Assembly: GCF_035961655.1 (NCBI RefSeq)
Contig: NZ_CP108393.1
Coordinates: 6,589,001-6,653,000 of the forward strand
DNA length: 64,000 nucleotides
Reading direction: 5' to 3'
DNA from: Streptomyces sp. NBC_01317
GTDB lineage: Bacteria > Actinomycetota > Actinomycetes > Streptomycetales > Streptomycetaceae
The position numbers and the translations under genes were made by a program. Below the pieces are notes generated by a model. It was not told where the DNA came from and made no database searches. It was given only the letters and a program-made list of their open reading frames with translations. Every line of letters begins with the position of its first letter. Position 1 is the first letter of the stretch. Shown here piece after piece: positions 62,448 to 64,000 of the stretch.

Positions 62448-63212
62448 TCAAAAGCGCCCGGCGCCGATGTCCCTGGAGACCGAACGGGCGCACTCGCGCA
62501 CCGCCGCCACCAGCTCGGGACGTACCTCTCCGTCCTTGCAGATACGTTCGACCGCACCGGTGATGGCTATGGCTCCGACCGGCATCTTCCTGCGGTCGTG
62601 GATGGGCGCGGCCACCGCCGCGACGCCCTCCCAGGTCTCCTCGACGTCCACCGCCCACCCGCGCGCGCGGGTCAGATCGAGGATCTCCTCGAACTCCGCC
62701 GCACCGGTGACGGTCCGGGGCGTGAGCGCCGTACGCTCCCCCTCCATGACCTCGTGGTGGGCCACCGGGTCGTACGCCGACAGCACCTTGCCCAGCGCCG
62801 TCGAGTGCAGCGGCTGCATGGCCCCCACCTCCAGGACCTGCCTGCTGTCGTCCGGCCGGAAGACGTGGTGGACGATCAGCACACCCTGCTGGTGGACCAC
62901 CCCCAGATGGACGCTCTCCCCGCTGGACCGCGCCAGGTCGTCCGTCCAGACCAGCGCCCGGGACCGCAGCTCGTGCACGTCCAGATAGCTGTTCCCCAGA
63001 CGGAGCAGCTCCGCCCCCAGCTGGTAGCGGCCCGAGGCCGGCTCCTGCTCGACGAAGCCCTCCGCCTGGAGGGTGCGCAGGATGCCGTGCGCCGTGCCCT
63101 TCGCCAGCCCGAGGGAGGCGGCGATGTCCGAGAGCCCGAGCCGCCGCTCGCCGCCCGCCAGCAGGCGCAGCATGGCCGCCGCCCGTTCCAGCGACTGGAT
63201 GTTCTTCGCCAT
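62448..63212 (-). CDS. gylR: IclR-family regulator of glycerol use
   Basis: 254 residues from the ATG at 63210-63212. N-terminal IclR winged helix (NIQSLERAAAMLRLLAGGERRLGLSDIAASLGLAKGTAHGILRTL) and C-terminal effector domain (QPLHSTALGKVLSAYDP, GWAVDVEETWEGVAAVAAPI). Placed directly upstream of glpFKD in the same direction, as GylR in S. coelicolor, where it represses the glycerol operon and its own gene. Confidence 0.95.
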   Translation of the reverse strand: MAKNIQSLERAAAMLRLLAGGERRLGLSDIAASLGLAKGTAHGILRTLQAEGFVEQEPASGRYQLGAELLRLGNSYLDVHELRSRALVWTDDLARSSGESVHLGVVHQQGVLIVHHVFRPDDSRQVLEVGAMQPLHSTALGKVLSAYDPVAHHEVMEGERTALTPRTVTGAAEFEEILDLTRARGWAVDVEETWEGVAAVAAPIHDRRKMPVGAIAITGAVERICKDGEVRPELVAAVRECARSVSRDIGAGRF

Positions 63213-63250
63213 CGGCCGGACCTCCCGTACGTGCGCTTTCTCTACACACA

Positions 63251-63267
63251 GTTCGACAATGCGGAAC
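63251..63267. promoter_or_regulatory. GylR-type operator upstream of gylR
   Basis: GTTCGACAATGCGGAAC: GTTC/GAAC ends, 38 bases before the gylR start. The first 12 bases are identical to the site at 62344-62355 before glpF. Confidence 0.6.
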
Positions 63268-63443
63268 ACTATCGGCCGATGCCGACCTTTTGTCAGCGCG
63301 GACACGACACGCCGACACAGGCCCGCCGCCCGTCCGGCGGCCGGAACGGCGCCCCGTTCCCGCACCCGCCCGGCTACGCTGGGCCGGTGCGCCGTCTCCA
63401 GACGCCGCAAAGCCGACAGCCGTCGCAACCCGGGAGTATCCTC

Positions 63444-64000
63444 ATGGCCTCGTCGCCAGCACCCTCCACCGACAGCAAGAGCCGGATCGACGCCCTCCGT
63501 GAGGCACTCGCCACGCGCGTGGTGGTCGCCGACGGCGCGATGGGCACGATGCTCCAGGCGCAGGACCCCACCATGGAGGACTTCGAGCAGCTGGAAGGCT
63601 GCAACGAGATCCTCAACGTGACCCGCCCGGACATCGTCCGGCACGTCCACGAAGAGTATTTCGCCGTCGGGGTCGACTGCGTCGAGACCAACACCTTCGG
63701 CACGAACTACGCCGCCCTCGCCGAGTACGACATCGCCGACCGGGTCTTCGAGCTGGCCGAGGCGGGCGCCAGGATCGCCCGCGAGGTCGCCGACGAGTTC
63801 ACCACGAGCACCGGCCAGCAGCGCTGGGTTCTCGGCTCCATGGGCCCCGGCACCAAACTGCCGACCCTCGGCCACGCCCCGTACCTCACCCTGCGCGACG
63901 CCTACCAGCAGAACGCCGAAGGCATGATCGCCGGCGGGGCGGACGCCCTCCTGGTGGAGACCACCCAGGACCTGCTCCAGACCAAGGCCGCCGTCCTCGG
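63444..64000 (+). CDS. metH: Cobalamin-dependent methionine synthase, N-terminal part
   Basis: The first 185 residues are seen; the frame is open at the window end. VVVADGAMGTMLQ, FEQLEGCNEILNVTRPD, VETNTFGTNY and VLGSMGPGTKLP are the homocysteine-binding barrel of MetH. The ATG at 63444 is preceded by GGGAG. It is divergent from gylR, the order found in S. coelicolor. The upstream 230 bases show no cobalamin or SAM riboswitch that I can recognise. Confidence 0.95.
   Translation, partial: MASSPAPSTDSKSRIDALREALATRVVVADGAMGTMLQAQDPTMEDFEQLEGCNEILNVTRPDIVRHVHEEYFAVGVDCVETNTFGTNYAALAEYDIADRVFELAEAGARIAREVADEFTTSTGQQRWVLGSMGPGTKLPTLGHAPYLTLRDAYQQNAEGMIAGGADALLVETTQDLLQTKAAVL

Noticed and set aside
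63213..63443. Cobalamin or SAM riboswitch in front of metH
   Set aside because: I could not find the conserved B12-box or SAM-I core sequences; the leader only shows the GylR-like site and GC-rich sequence.

Overview
The window is high-GC actinobacterial DNA, almost certainly from a Streptomyces chromosome. The evidence is a chaplin gene pair, mycothiol genes (mshC, mscR), a gylR-glpF-glpK-glpD glycerol locus, a PAC2 protein of the ParJ type, F420-type oxidoreductases and GTG starts throughout. It holds about 60 genes and one tRNA. I see no prophage, no CRISPR array, no rRNA, no transposase and no antibiotic biosynthetic cluster.

Left part (1-26.7 kb): this is a mosaic of catabolic and housekeeping genes. 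It carries a MaoC dehydratase, a SoxR regulator, a decayed RNA ligase, a secreted penicillin-acylase-family hydrolase, and an acyl-CoA catabolic set (SDR, remnant of an acyl-CoA ligase, TetR, acyl-CoA dehydrogenase, APH-like kinase). Also here are a glucarate-dehydratase-like enzyme, a frameshifted metallo-beta-lactamase-fold hydrolase, an HxlR/F420-reductase-like divergent pair, small DUF202 membrane proteins, a Nudix hydrolase, an FAD oxidoreductase, an APC permease, and a Tat-exported molybdopterin oxidoreductase with a membrane cytochrome b partner. Gluconokinase, the mycothiol-dependent formaldehyde-detoxification pair, an RluA-type pseudouridine synthase and a DMT permease follow.

Middle (26.9-38.6 kb): a large secreted multidomain GH87-like glucanase, a frameshifted pentapeptide-repeat membrane protein, a PlsC acyltransferase, tRNA-Leu(GAG), an M20 peptidase, and the chaplin genes chpH and chpC. 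Two intergenic regions (7.85-8.4 kb and 37.94-38.6 kb) hold copies of the same large nested inverted-repeat element, both between convergent genes.

Right part (38.6-64 kb): a RecD2-like protein whose ATPase motifs are degenerate, an aldo/keto reductase, an LLM flavoenzyme, a ferritin-like protein and CorA. Next is the conserved block of histidine phosphatase, DUF3090, SCO1664-type kinase-like protein and mshC, then parJ. After parJ lies a complete-looking L-fucose uptake and oxidation operon (fuconate dehydratase, SDR, ABC transporter) with its own GntR regulator, placed between parJ and glpD. The glycerol regulon glpF-glpK-glpD under gylR and the start of metH close the window.

Predicted operators link several of these units: a TetR-type palindrome for the acyl-CoA genes, a GntR-type palindrome for the fucose genes, and a GylR-type motif at both gylR and glpF. 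Four loci are broken by deletion or frameshift. The RNA ligase and the acyl-CoA ligase are clearly decayed. The other two are single-base shifts that could be sequencing errors.
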